In this document: positions 22,301-33,100 of the stretch, piece by piece
How positions within the stretch are numbered: the first letter of the stretch is position 1
Layout of the letters: every line of letters begins with the position of its first letter
Source of the DNA: Blastomussa wellsi
Taxonomy: Eukaryota; Cnidaria; Anthozoa; Scleractinia; Plerogyridae
Direction: 5' to 3'
Assembly: GCA_947652115.1 (NCBI GenBank)
Contig: OX393569.1
Location: 14,939,407-15,003,406, forward strand
DNA length: 64,000 bases
Program-made: the position numbers and the translations under genes
The notes under the pieces: model-generated
Told to the model about the DNA's origin: nothing
Seen by the model: only the letters and a program-made list of their open reading frames with translations
Database searches by the model: none

Positions 22301-25300
22301 TACGATGAGAAGAAATACGCTGAAGTTATTGAGGCATGCGCCCTGAAGGAAGACGTAATGAGATTTTCAAATGGTGATCTCTCATTTGTTGGGGAACATG
22401 GTGTCGCGATGAGCGGAGGTCAGCGGGCCCGTCTGAACCTGGCACGCGCAGTCTACGCAGATGCGGATGTGTATCTATTGGACGATCCACTAAGCGCTGT
22501 AGATGCTAAAGTGAGTGAACACATATTTACCGAGTGTGTTTGCAAGCTGCTAAAAGGAAAGGTCATCATCTTGGCGACGTATGCAGAGAAGCACATGAAA
22601 GCGGCCGACCAAGTTGTGGTTCTTCAAAAAGGATCTGTCTTAGGAAAAGGCACCTTTGAAGAACTGCAAGAAATTGGTAAGATTCTCGATTCTATAAAAG
22701 ATTCTTCTGGCACTTCCAACAAAGAGAATACGAGTCTTAAAACAACAGATGAAAATGAAATAGACCACTCGTGCCCCAAACCAGTCATCAGCAACTATGA
22801 TGAAGATTTAGAGATCTCTGAAGAAGAAAAGGCCACTGGTAGCATTTCATTTGGGCTGTATTGGGATTACTTTAGAGCTGGAATGCATCCTGTTGCCTTG
22901 GTTTCTGTGGTTTTCCTTTTCCTTGGAACACAAGGTGAGTAATTTCTGCTAGAAAATGTCATTTAATGTTGTTTATAGCGGTCAAGCACTTTCAGGCATG
23001 CCATTGAAACAGGAAACAAATGAATATAGCATATTTAAAAATCCAACTGGTAGGAGACAGTGCAGTTCTCTATTTACAAGGCTTTAACGCGGGACTACAG
23101 TACTGAGACCAAATTCCGCTCGTTGTAAGGTTTAGGACGCTGAACCCATACTAGAGAAGAGCGCGATCTGATGGAACAGAATTGCTCACAACTAGACGCG
23201 TCGGTGTCCATTGGCTTTTAATGTTTAACTGTATCGATTAATTGTCCCTATATGGTTAATATAGTTAATATAATACTGGTATATGGTTAATATAATATTG
23301 GCATCCTCAATAAAGATTAACTATTATTAGAGTACACGGTTCAAAATCGGTCGTGTAGTATCGTAAAGTTGGACAACCAATTGAATGATATGCAATGGAA
23401 CGGCTCAGTTTGCCCTGCGCCACACTGAGCGCCTATGAGTTTGAGTTTTGGAAGACTGTCGCAATTGTTTTTGGTTCAGCATAACTGTTTTTGCGCTATG
23501 TAAGATAGATAGTGTGTCACGGCATCGATCCAAACATAAGACGCAACTCCACGTTTCAACTCCAGTTTATTTGTCAATCTAGCGATAATACACCTCGAAC
23601 GCAGCTAGAGTACTGCTAGTAGATGTAGAGTGTAGAACGTTGAATGTAGAATGTAGAACGTAGGTAAAACGCTGTTGCTCGTTATGCGCTTCCTTGGGCG
23701 TTCTTAATCGACAGCGTGCCTGGGAAAACTTGGAATTTTACATGATAAAACACGAAAAAAAACACGACGGCGCCATTTTTCACAAGAGCTGATGGGTATA
23801 AAAAGTGAAAACCGCTTAAGTTCACAACGCTGGCTCAAAACAAAACTAAATGTTCTAACTGTTCTTTGTATCGCAGTGAATATTGTCTAGAAAGGCAACA
23901 AAATTAACGATACGTTCCTGACACATAGTGTAATGCACAATAGTAAGGTGTGTTTTCCTTTCGCAGTTGTTATGGTGTCTCCTGACGTATGGCTGTCTCA
24001 TTTATCCAAGAAGACCTTGAAATACCAACAGCACGATTCAACCTTGAGCATTTATGCCGGCCTAGTGTCTGCTGCATTTGTTTTTGCTGTCTTCCGTGCG
24101 TACATTTTCTTCCGTGTTTGCCTCAAATCTTCCGAACGTCTTCACGATAAAATGATAACTTGTGCCTTACGAGCGCCTTTGCTATTTTTTGACACGAACC
24201 CTGCAGGACGAATATTAAACAGATTTTCCAAAGACATCGGCTGTATTGACGAGGTTCTGCCCAAGACATTCCTTTTGGCCATACAGATGATCATGTTTGT
24301 GTTTACAGCAACGCTGTTGCCCTCGCTTACCAATTACTGGCTGTGCCTCGTGTCCCTGCCTGCGCTGATCATCTTCCTTTACTTGGCGTTTTATTATTTG
24401 AAGGCTTCCCGTGAGTTAAAGAGGTTGGAATCCATATGTCGCAGCCCTGTTTTCTCTCACTTCTCAGAGACTATGGCTGGCTTGGATACCATTCGCACTC
24501 GGAAAAGAGAAACAGATTTTATCGATCAGTTATACCGGTAAGCTTTGTTGAACATCGACAGCTCATCTTAGTCAGTGTGAATTGTTAACGTGCATGGCTA
24601 TTTTTTCCAAGTAGATGTACAATTCAAATGAATGGTTCCGAGAGTGACATTCATGTGGTACTTTAGAGTGATTTTCAGTTGAGGGGTTGAAGGTAAATCG
24701 CGTGTGCTTCGATCTTGAATTACTGCAGTTAGTAATTGGTTTAAAATCTATCGCGCCACTTTTTCAACCAATCATAAGTAAAACTGGAACGCAAATGTAG
24801 CCAACTGTACTGGCTACATATATTTCGAGTTTTGATTGCCTAGAGTGATTACTTTGTTTTTGTTTCACGACAATCAACCGAAAATCGCTCAGTTATATAT
24901 GCTTGGATATACTGAACAAGGTGAGTCTAGTATGTGGATGAAAACTCAAGTGTGTGACCATGAAAGCTAATGAACAGTATTTTCATGGTACTGTTTGACT
25001 AGCTGAACACCTTCAGTCGTCAGGTCAGGCGGAATTATATCGTTCATGCAATTATGACGGATTGAGGGGATTATCAAAAGATTTTGATAATGATTTTGAA
25101 TGGGGACTCATTTTTGATAATTTGTTATGGTGACAGAGGCCGTTTTACAGAATACTGGTGGATGTTTTCCATAGGCATCAAGATCTGCATAATCAGGCGT
25201 TTTCTATGGTAGCAGCGACGTCTCGCTGGCTTGGAGTAAGAGCTGATGTCCTATGTTCCCTGTTTATAACTTCAGTTGCTTTGGTTGCCGTTATTGTTTG

Positions 25301-27308
25301 TGAGGATCCAGGTGAGTGTAAATGTTGTGGAATCAGTTAAATTCCACGCTTTAGAACCTGACGTTTGATACAGTGAATTCTGTCTTAAAGGAGATAGCCT
25401 CACTTCCCCCATGCATGCAGAAGAAGTGAAATGCGATCTCCTAAACACCACTGCGTTGGGAGGCTAAAGAGGACGCTGCCGTAAAACGGATACTTTGTTT
25501 ACGTTAAAACTGGTGTTTGTCCCTGCGCGCCGTTCTTCAGTCACTTTACTGTATCTAAACTCTCTATAAGACGGACAACTGGTGTTGGTCCCTGCGCGCC
25601 GTTCTTCAGTCACTTTACTGTATCTAAACTCTCTATAAGACGGGCAACTGGTGTTGGTCCCTGCGCGCCGTTCTTCAGTCACTTTACTGTATCTAAACTA
25701 TCTATAAACCGTACACCTCTATAAGACGGACAACTGGTGTTGGTCCCTGCGCGCCGTTTTCTGTCATTCTACTGTATCTAAACTCTCTATAAGCCGGACA
25801 CCTCCATGAGACGGACAACTTGTGTTGGTCCCTGAGCGCCGTTTTTCAGTCGTTTTACTGTATCTAAACTCTCTGTAAGCTGTACACCTCTATGAGACGG
25901 ACAACTGGTATTGGTCCCTGCGCGCCGTTTTCAGTCATTTTACTGTATCTAAACTCTCTATAAACCGTACACCTCTATAAGACGGACAGTTGGTGTTGGT
26001 CCCTGCAAGCCGTTTCTCAGTCATTTTACTGTATCTAAACTCTCTGTAAGCTGCACACCTCTATAAGACGGACAACAGGTGCCAGTCAAGATGAGTTTTA
26101 GAGTCATAGAGAGAGAGGTTCCTGTATTTTTCAATTCCACCCTACCATTGTGCATTTTTAAATTCCACAAGACAAAGCATGAGAATTGGCGCGTAAATAA
26201 TTGTATAGGATAGGAACATGTAAAAAAACTTTCTCAGCAGTGTAAGTAGTTCAAATTCTTTACTGTTAAAGATGACGTCAGAGAAAAATATGGCAAAGCG
26301 ATCTGCCTTAGCTAAGATTTCTCTAGTCCATTTTCATATATTTTCAACTGAAAGTCATTATTCTAAAACTACATAAATGATATTTTGTTTACAGCATTAG
26401 CTGGACTTGCTCTGGCTTACGTCATTGAAACTGCCAATATTTCCCAGTATGCTGTGCGACAGTTTTCAGAGGTTGAGAACCTTATGACGTCAGTCGAGCG
26501 AGTCTTGACGTACACAAACATCGACCCAGAGCCGGGATACAATATCAAAACGCTTCCACCAATAGAATGGCCTCGTGATGGTCACGTGAGCTTCAAGAAT
26601 GTTATCCTGAGATATTATCCAGGTGGACCACAAGTGCTGAAAAATTTAAGCTTTGAAATTCAAGGGAAAACCAAGCTTGGTATTGTAGGTCGAACGGGAG
26701 ATGGAAAGTCGTCAATTGTGGCATCTCTTTTACGCATGCCTGAGGCTGAAGGAGAGATATTCATTGATGATGTGTGCATTAACAGAATTCAGCTGCAGGA
26801 GTCGAGAAGATGTATTTCTGTTCTCAGCCAAACGCCAGTTCTTTTCTGTGGAACTCTTAGAAAGAACCTCGATCCTCTTGAGAAACACAGAGATGACGAG
26901 CTGTGGAATGTTCTTGGTGAAGTAAAACTTAATAGTCTGGTTGAAAACCTGGAAGGAAAACTTGACTTTGAACTTTTAGAGAAAGGCGAAAACCTAAGTG
27001 TCGGTGAACGGCAGCTGATCTGCTTGGCCCGAACGTTACTTCAACAAAGTAAGATCGTCATCTTGGACGAACCGACTGCGCACGTGGATCCCAATACAGA
27101 GAGAACCATTTGGACGACAGTGCACGACAAAATGAAGAATTCCACCATCATCACAATTGCTCATCGATTGAACACCGTCAAAGGCTGTGACGTAATATTG
27201 GTGTTAAGAGAAGGCCAGGTGGCTGAGCTGGACAGCTTTGAAGCTCTTATCAGTCGGGAGGGAGGAATATTTCACAATATGGCCGCTTCCCAGAATCTTC
27301 TTCTTTAG
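18751..27308 (+). CDS. ABCC4: ABC transporter subfamily C, MRP4-like, 6 coding exons
   Basis: Exons 18751-19302, 20319-20698, 21580-22934, 23967-24537, 25151-25311 and 26395-27308 join in frame to 3933 nt (1310 residues). Human ABCC4 has 1325. Layout: cytosolic N terminus, TMD1 (about 100-460), NBD1 (about 470-670), linker, TMD2 (about 740-1050), NBD2 (about 1075-1310). There is no TMD0, as in short MRPs. NBD1 has Walker A GQVGSGKS (K504), signature SGGQ (589) and Walker B with Asp613 in place of the catalytic Glu. Its H-loop position is Tyr645 instead of His. NBD2 has Walker A GRTGDGKS (K1111), signature LSVGE (1207), Walker B with Glu1232 and H-loop His1263, so NBD2 is the likely hydrolytic site. 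This asymmetry is normal for the C subfamily. The family exports organic anions, conjugates and cyclic nucleotides across the plasma membrane; the substrate here is unknown. A decayed duplicate lies at 1159-5015. Other short MRPs (ABCC5/11/12) are less likely by sequence feel. Confidence 0.93.
19303..20318 (+). other. ABCC intron 1
   Basis: GT...AG intron of 1016 bp. It contains a diverged reverse-orientation copy of the pogo-like terminal-repeat unit at about 19360-19440 and an AT-rich TTATAATT repeat near 20050-20085. No exon-like sequence was seen. Confidence 0.7.
20319..20698 (+). CDS. ABCC4: ABCC exon 2
   Basis: 380 nt, after CTTCAG and before GTAAGT. It encodes the [14 protein letters not shown] segment, two transmembrane helices and the conserved [10 protein letters not shown] coupling region of TMD1. 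The codon is split after two bases. Confidence 0.93.
20699..21579 (+). other. ABCC intron 2
   Basis: 881 bp, GTAAGT...ATAG. It holds a diverged palindromic-family element at 21143-21362. No additional exon was seen. Confidence 0.7.
21143..21362. mobile_element. CAATTAGA palindromic family, diverged relative
   Basis: Starts with ACAATTAGATTATTCGC and keeps the TTTCTATGAG-TGATAGTTGATGAG order of the copies at 5992 and 62447, but the inner palindrome has largely decayed. It shares the AGCCAATCAGATT flank style. Confidence 0.55.
21580..22934 (+). CDS. ABCC4: ABCC exon 3 (end of TMD1, NBD1, linker)
   Basis: An unusually long exon of 1355 nt carrying two TMD1 helices, the complete NBD1 (Walker A, Q-loop [37 protein letters not shown]), the acidic linker and the first TMD2 helix. 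It ends at CAAG|GTGAGT in phase 1. Confidence 0.95.
22935..23966 (+). other. ABCC intron 3
   Basis: 1032 bp, GTGAGT...TCGCAG. It contains an AT-rich tandem stretch of TATGGTTAATATA units at about 23250-23300 and a TAGAATGTAGAACGTAG-type short repeat near 23625-23665. No gene was seen. Confidence 0.65.
23967..24537 (+). CDS. ABCC4: ABCC exon 4 (TMD2)
   Basis: 571 nt. It encodes three or four TMD2 helices, the conserved [19 protein letters not shown] motif and the [18 protein letters not shown] coupling motif, both hallmarks of ABCC TMD2. It ends CCG|GTAAGC with the Arg codon split after two bases. Confidence 0.95.
24538..25150 (+). other. ABCC intron 4
   Basis: 613 bp, GTAAGC...TTACAG. A family-B MITE lies at 24664-24892, followed by a GATTTTGATAATGATTTTGA-type short repeat near 25078-25120. 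Confidence 0.65.
24664..24892. mobile_element. MITE family B (AGAGCG ends), copy in ABCC intron
   Basis: The left end TAGAGTGATTTTCAGTTGAG and the right end CAACCGAAAATCGCTCA are imperfect inverted repeats. The interior (TTTAAAATCT, GCGCCACTTTTTCAACCAAT) is shared with the copies near 55.1, 56.8 and 59.0 kb. Confidence 0.65.
25151..25311 (+). CDS. ABCC4: ABCC exon 5 (TMD2)
   Basis: 161 nt. It encodes [12 protein letters not shown] and [13 protein letters not shown], matching the conserved SRW-x-xRLD region of ABCC TMD2, plus one helix. It ends CCAG|GTGAGT in phase 1. Confidence 0.93.
25312..26394 (+). other. ABCC intron 5
   Basis: 1083 bp, GTGAGT...TTACAG. It is dominated by the tandem array at 25481-26085. 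Nothing coding was seen. Confidence 0.7.
25481..26085. repeat. Tandem array of pogo-like terminal-repeat units
   Basis: Seven to eight units carry AGACGGACAACTGGTGTTGG, then TCCCTGCGCGCCGTT, a CAGTCATTTTACTGTATC core and CTCTCTATAAGCCGGACACC. Unit length varies (about 65 or 90 bp) because the second CTATAAG block is sometimes missing. The CTATAAGACGGACA...GGTCCCT order resembles the ends of pogo/Tigger-type DNA transposons, which is an inference. The same unit forms another array at 45235-45690. Confidence 0.85.
26395..27308 (+). CDS. ABCC4: ABCC exon 6 (last TMD2 helix, NBD2, stop)
   Basis: 914 nt to TAG 27306-27308. It encodes the last helix, SAEVEN-like [14 protein letters not shown], then NBD2: [66 protein letters not shown] and IAHRLNTV. 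The signature has Glu where Gln is usual. All of NBD2 lies in a single exon. The C terminus ends in Leu-Leu-Leu, not the PDZ-binding end known from human ABCC4. Confidence 0.95.
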
Positions 27309-27344
27309 AACAGGTTTTGCTGTACTTAAATAAGCTTAGGAAAA

Positions 27345-27350
27345 AATAAA
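27345..27350 (+). terminator. Poly(A) signal for ABCC
   Basis: AATAAA 37 bases after the stop codon, the nearest canonical signal downstream on the + strand. Confidence 0.65.
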
Positions 27351-28732
27351 TTTTGATTAGAACGATAGGATTATTAATATTTAGGCAATTATTTCAAATT
27401 TGCAAGGGCCATTAAAGGGCAAACGCGGTCCTTACACAAGTGACCAAAAAATCTTCGTAATATGTAAACTAAAGCACATTTTTTTCTTTATTTCGTTCTC
27501 TGAGGGGGGGGGGGGGGGGGGGGGGCAAGGGCATTTTCGTAAACAAATGTTCCGTGAATCGTGATTGAAGTGTATTCCGTGAGGGGTCAAATGCAAAAGT
27601 CCTTGGCTGTGAATCGTGAATAAATAAGAAATAAATCGTGAATGTCTAAAGATGAATTCGTAGCTGAATTTCACTCCATTGTGATCAGATATTTTCCGTG
27701 ACCTTAGTGAATTTTTCGTGATTCGTGAAATCGAAAATTTACTATCGTGACTTCGCGACAAGACCCCCCCCCCCCCCACCCTTTTCTTGTCTTCGCTGTA
27801 CCTTCAGAATCAGTAATTCAGCTACTATTTTCTCTAAACATTTCTCATTTTTTTCAATTATTTTCAGCTACTGTCTTCTCTTATTATGAATCTTAAACTT
27901 TTGGGTTTCCTGGAACTCGGTGTAAAACCCTGTGACTTTTTTCTTTGTGTTTTAGCTATTGTTTTTTCTGTTCTATGATGTTTTTAGTTCTTTGTTGTCT
28001 TGTTCGTTCTTTGTTTTACGTCACTGGTGAGTTTCACAGGATTTTTCACCGAGAATGAGCCAAACTTTTAACTATTTAAAATAAAAAACAATGGACTGGA
28101 AAAAGTTCTTGACACTTGGTAGTAGCTGAAGATGGCAGCGGGGTAAATCATACTGAATTCATTTTATCTGTTGTCCATTTGATGATAACGTTTTCAAACA
28201 AGTGCTACGTTTTCAAAACTGCGTTGCTACCTACCACTACATGTTGACAAAAACATGTGCGCTTATAAATTAATTGGCAAACATTATTGTGCCCATCATC
28301 AGAAACAAAGAAAAATATTTTAAAGAATATTTCTGACAGAACAAAGGAACTATTTCCCTGTAAGATTTTATTTGCGAATAACATAAAATGATCTAAGGCC
28401 ATCCTACTTGATAAACTAACCCTTCTCTACATCGACCATTTTGCTCATCCCACTTTTTTCCGTTTATCGCAATCCGACCGACCAAGATTTTTGCGTTTTC
28501 AAAACAAAGGTTATGTCAATGAGACATAATTTCAACCAATTATCACTTTAATCTGAAATACAGAGTTTTAGTTTTTAATTTAGCTACAGAGAACACTAAC
28601 TTCCGTTTGAGTTAATTAACCACGATGTCGATCTTTCCTTCCTCGGCAGCGACTAAATACAGGAATCTATCCGAGCTCCTAATGTACTGGGAACGTGTAT
28701 GGTTAGCTAGATTAGACTATAAAATCACCCAG
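27351..28732. other. Intergenic stretch with homopolymer runs
   Basis: No gene recognised. A 22-base G run (27504-27525) and a C run (27764-27777) bracket about 240 bp rich in CGTGAATCGTGA words, which looks like one repeat element with inverted homopolymer ends. The motif CTGATAAAC-like CTACATCGACCATTTTGCTC near 28420-28447 is an outlying fragment of the satellite ancestor found from 29440 on. Confidence 0.5.
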
Positions 28733-29067
28733 GTAGCCTACTATAGCACTGCGGTTAGTCTACTGAGCACTCCGGTTAGCCTACTATAGCACTCCGGTTA
28801 GCCTACTATAGCACTGCGGTTAGCCTACTATAGCACTCCGGTTAGCCTACTGTAGCACTGCGGTTAGCCTACTATAGCACTGCGGTTAGTCTATTGAGCA
28901 CTCCGGTTAGCCTACTATAGCACTCCGGTTAGCCTACTGTAGCACTGCGGTTAGCCTACTGAGCACTCCGGTTAGCCTACTGTAGCACTGCGGTTAGCCT
29001 ACTGAGCAGTCCGGTTAGCCTACTATAGCACTCCGGTTAGCCTACTTAACACTGCGGTTAGCCTGTC
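28733..29067. repeat. 22-bp minisatellite
   Basis: About 15 head-to-tail units of GTTAGCCTACTATAGCACTCCG, alternating CTCCG and CTGCG ends. Some units have TGAGCACTCCG or TGTAGCACTGCG variants. Confidence 0.95.
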
Positions 29068-29139
29068 TACGGTTAGCTCTCAAGAATTGTAAGGGTAACA
29101 CGATAAATTCTTAAAATTTTTTAGGATTCAGCAACCGCA

Positions 29140-29212
29140 CCTCGGTGGTCTTGTGGTAAAGTGGATCGCTCGTGATCTGAGTGACCAGGGTTTGACTCTA
29201 CTCGATGCGCTT
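29140..29212 (+). repeat. tRNA-like SINE fragment
   Basis: A-box-like TCTTGTGGTAAAGTGG and B-box-like GGGTTTGACTCT occur in tRNA order with about 30 bases between them. Stems are weak, so a SINE or pseudo-tRNA is more likely than a working tRNA. Confidence 0.4.
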
Positions 29213-29439
29213 GTCTTTTTCTCTTTATTAGACAAAAAATCAAAGTTTGTTTAGTCACACGTTCCTTTCTCTATTGCCGCCATGTTGACTTCGTAGCCAC
29301 GTCTTGTCGTTTCAAGGCCAGGCGTCACGGATATTATGCTGAGGTACCGGGCCTCCTAGTTCCAGACTTCTTCTCCATTTTTTTGGCTTGTTTTTCTTTT
29401 CCGACCGATCGACCCAAAATCAGGAAACGTATTTGACAA

Positions 29440-30120
29440 TCATTAACCAATCTCTATTATTTGAATATTCAGATGCGATAATCTCCAGTTGTAACAGAAT
29501 TCCCACCTCGACACCTGCACACACTAGACCTAAGATCACACGTGACGTGACGTGACGTCACACCCTTTCAACCGCGCAAAACATTTTCCCGCAAATCCTC
29601 TTTGTTCCGAGAATATTTGCGCGTGAATATTCAAACAATAGGAATTTGATAAACTGACCCTTCTCTACATCGACCATTTTGCTCATTAACCAATCTCTAT
29701 TGTTTAAACATTAAGAGGGGAGTTACTGTGCGTGTAAAGCTGTAAAAAAATCGAAACTAGCGCACAGAAGACGTGACGTCACACCCTTTCAAACGCGCAT
29801 ATCATTTTCCCGGATATCCTCTTTGTCACGAGAATATTTGCGCGTGAATATTGAAACAATAGGAATTTGTTAATGAGTTTAAAGCTGCGTAAACCTGCCC
29901 TTTCCTACATCAACCAATTTGCTCATTAACCAATCTCTATTGTTTGAAAATTCAGAAGGGAGTTTCTGCGCCTGTAAAGCAGATACCATATCGACTCTTG
30001 CGCACAGTAGACGTGACGTCACACCCTTGCAAACGCGCATATAATTTTCCAGGAAATAGTCTTTGTCACAAGTCTTTTACACGAAGAGCAAATCCCCTAT
30101 GAATATTCAAACAATACAAA
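29440..30120. repeat. Diverged edge of the satellite array
   Basis: Three or so older units carry CATTAACCAATCTCTATTGTTTGAA, CGCGTGAATATTCAAACAATAGG and ACGTGACGTCACACCCTTTC. They share the inverted AACAATAGGAATTTG / CAATCTCTATTGTT core with the 240-bp units but are much less uniform, as expected at an array edge. The segment near 29540 also has a CGTGACGTGACGTGACGTCAC run. Confidence 0.8.
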
Positions 30121-33100
30121 TCCGTTAATGAGCAAATTTGTCCACTTCGGAAAGGGCCAGTTTGAGCTGTTCTCGACTCATTAACAAATTTCTATTGTTT
30201 CAATATTCATGCGCAAATATTTCCATAACCAAGAGGAATTCCGGGAAAGTTTTTTGCGTGTTGAAAAGGGCGTGTCTCCATGTCCATTTTGCGCAAGTAT
30301 CAAAGTCACAAATCTTTTACACGACGAGCAAATCCTCTCTGGATATTCAAACAATACAAATCCGCTAATGAGCAAATTGGTTCCCTTTGGAAAGGGCTAG
30401 TTTGAGCGTTTCTCGACTCATTAACAAATTCCAATTGTTTCAATATTGATGCGCAAATATTTCCTTAACCAAGAGGAATTCCGTGAAAGTTTTTTGCGTG
30501 TTGAAAAGGGCGTGTCTCCATGTCCATTTTGCGAGAGTATCAAAGTCACAAGTCTTTTACACGACGAGCAAATCCTCTCTGGATATTCAAACAATACAAA
30601 TCCGCTAATGAGCAAATTTGTTCCCTTTAAAAACGGCCAGTTTGAGCTGTTCTCGACTCATTAAAAAATTCCTATTGTTTCAATATTCACTCGCAAATAT
30701 TTCCATAACTAAGAGGAATTCCGGGAAAGTTTTTCGCGTGTTGAAAAGGGCGTGACTCCATGTCTATTTTACGCAAGTATCAAAGTCATAAGTCTTTTAC
30801 ACGACGAGCAAATCCTCTCTGAATATTCAAACAATACAAATGAACTAATGAGCAAATTGGTTCCCTTTTCAAAGGGCCAGTTTGAGCTGTTCTCGACTCA
30901 TTAACAAATTCCTATTGTTTCAATATTCATGCACAAATATTTCCATAACCAAGAGGAATTCCGGGAAAGTTTTTTGCGTGTTGAAAAGGGTGTGTCTCCA
31001 TGTCTATTTTATGCAAGTTTCAAAGTCACAAGTCTTTTACACGAAGAGTAAATCCTCTCTGAATATTCAAACAATACAAATCCGCTAATGAGCAAATTTG
31101 TTCCCTTTAGAAAATTTGTTCCCTCTGGAAATGGCCAGTTTGAGCTGTTCTCGACTCATTAACAAATTCCTATTATTTCAATATTCACTCGGAAATATTT
31201 CAATAACTAAGAGGAATTCCGGGAAAGTTTTTTGCGTGTTGAAAAGGGCGTGTCTCCATGTCTATTTTATGCAAGTTTAAAAGTCACAAGTCTTTTACAC
31301 GACGAGCAAATCATCTCTGAATATTCAAACAATACAAATCCGCTAATGAGCAAATTGGTTCCCTTTGGAAAGGGCTAGTTTGAGCGTTTCTCGACTCATT
31401 AACAAATTCCTATTGTTTCAATATTCACTCGCAAATATTTCCATAACTAAGAGGAATTCCGGGAAAGGTTTTCGCGCGTTGAAAAGGGCGTGACTCAATG
31501 TCCATTTTGCGCAAGTATCAAAGTCACAAGTCTTTTACACGACCAGCAAATCCTCTGTGAATATTCATACAATGCAAATCGGCTAATGAGCAAATTGGTT
31601 CCATCTGGAAAGGGCCAGTTTGAGCTGTTCTCGACTCATTAACAAATTCCTATTGTTTCAATATTCATGCACAAATATTTCCATAACTAAGAGGAATTCC
31701 GGGAAAGTTTTTTGCGTGTTGAAAAGGGCGTGTCTCAATGTCTATTTTATGCAAGTTTCAAAGTCACAAGTCTTTTACACGAAGAGTAAATCCTCTCTGA
31801 ATATTCAAACAATACAAATCCGCTAATGAGCAAATTGGTTCCATCTGGAAAGGGCTAGTTTGAGCGTTTCTCGCCTCATTAACAAATTCCTATTGTTTCA
31901 ATATTCATGCGCAAATATTTCCTTAATGAAGGGGATTTCCGGGAAACTTTTTTGCGCGTTTAAAAGGGCGTGACTCCATGTCTATTGTACGCAAGTATCA
32001 AAGTCACAAGTCTTTCACACGAAGAGCAAATCCTCTCTGAATATTCAAACAATACAAATCCGCTAATGAGCAAATTGGTTCCCTTTGGAAAGGGCCAGTT
32101 TCAGCTGTTCTCGACTCATTAACAAATTCCTATTGTTTCAATATTCATGCGCAAATATTTCCTTAATAAAGGGGATTTCCGGGAAACTTTTTTGCGCGTT
32201 AAAAAGGGCGTGACTCCATGTCTATTTTACGCAAGTATCAAAGTCATAAGTTTTTTACACGACGAGCAAATCCTCTCTGAATATTCAAACAATACAAATC
32301 CGCTAATGAGCAAATTGGTTCCCTTTGGAAAGGGCCAGTTTCAGCTGTTCTCGACTCATTAACAAATTCCTATTGTTTCAATATTCATGCGCAAATATTT
32401 CCTTAATAAAGGGGATTTCCGGGAAACGTTTTTGCGCGTTTAAAAGGGCGTGACTCCATGTCTATTGTACGCAAGTATCAAAGTCATAAGTCTTTTACAC
32501 GAAGAGCAAATCCTCTCTGAATATTCAAACAATACAAATCCGCTAATGAGCAAATTGGTTCCCTTTGGAAAGGGCCAGTTTCAGCTGTTCTCGACTCATT
32601 AACAAATTCCTATTGTTTCAATATTCATGCGCAAATATTTCCTTAATGAAGGGGATTTCCGGGAAACTTTTTTGCGCGTTTAAAAGGGCGTGACTCCATG
32701 TCTATTTTACGCAAGTATCAAAGTCATAAGTTTTTTACACGACGAGCAAATCCTCTCTGAATATTCAAACAATACAAATCAACTAATGAGCAAATTGGTT
32801 CCCTTTTGAAAGGGCCAGTTTGAGCTGTTCTCGACTCATTAACAAATTCCTATTGTTTCAATATTCACTCGCAAATATTTCCATAACTAAGAGGAATTCC
32901 GGGAAAGTTTTTCGCGCGTTGAGAAGGGCGTGACTCCATGTCCATTTTGCGCAGGTATCAAAGTCATAAGTCTTTTACACGAAGAGCAAATCCTCTCTGA
33001 ATATTCAAACAATACAAATCCGCTAATGAGCAAATTGGTTCCCTTTGGAAAGGGCTAGTTTGAGCGTTTCTCGACTCATTAACAAATTCCTATTGTTTCA

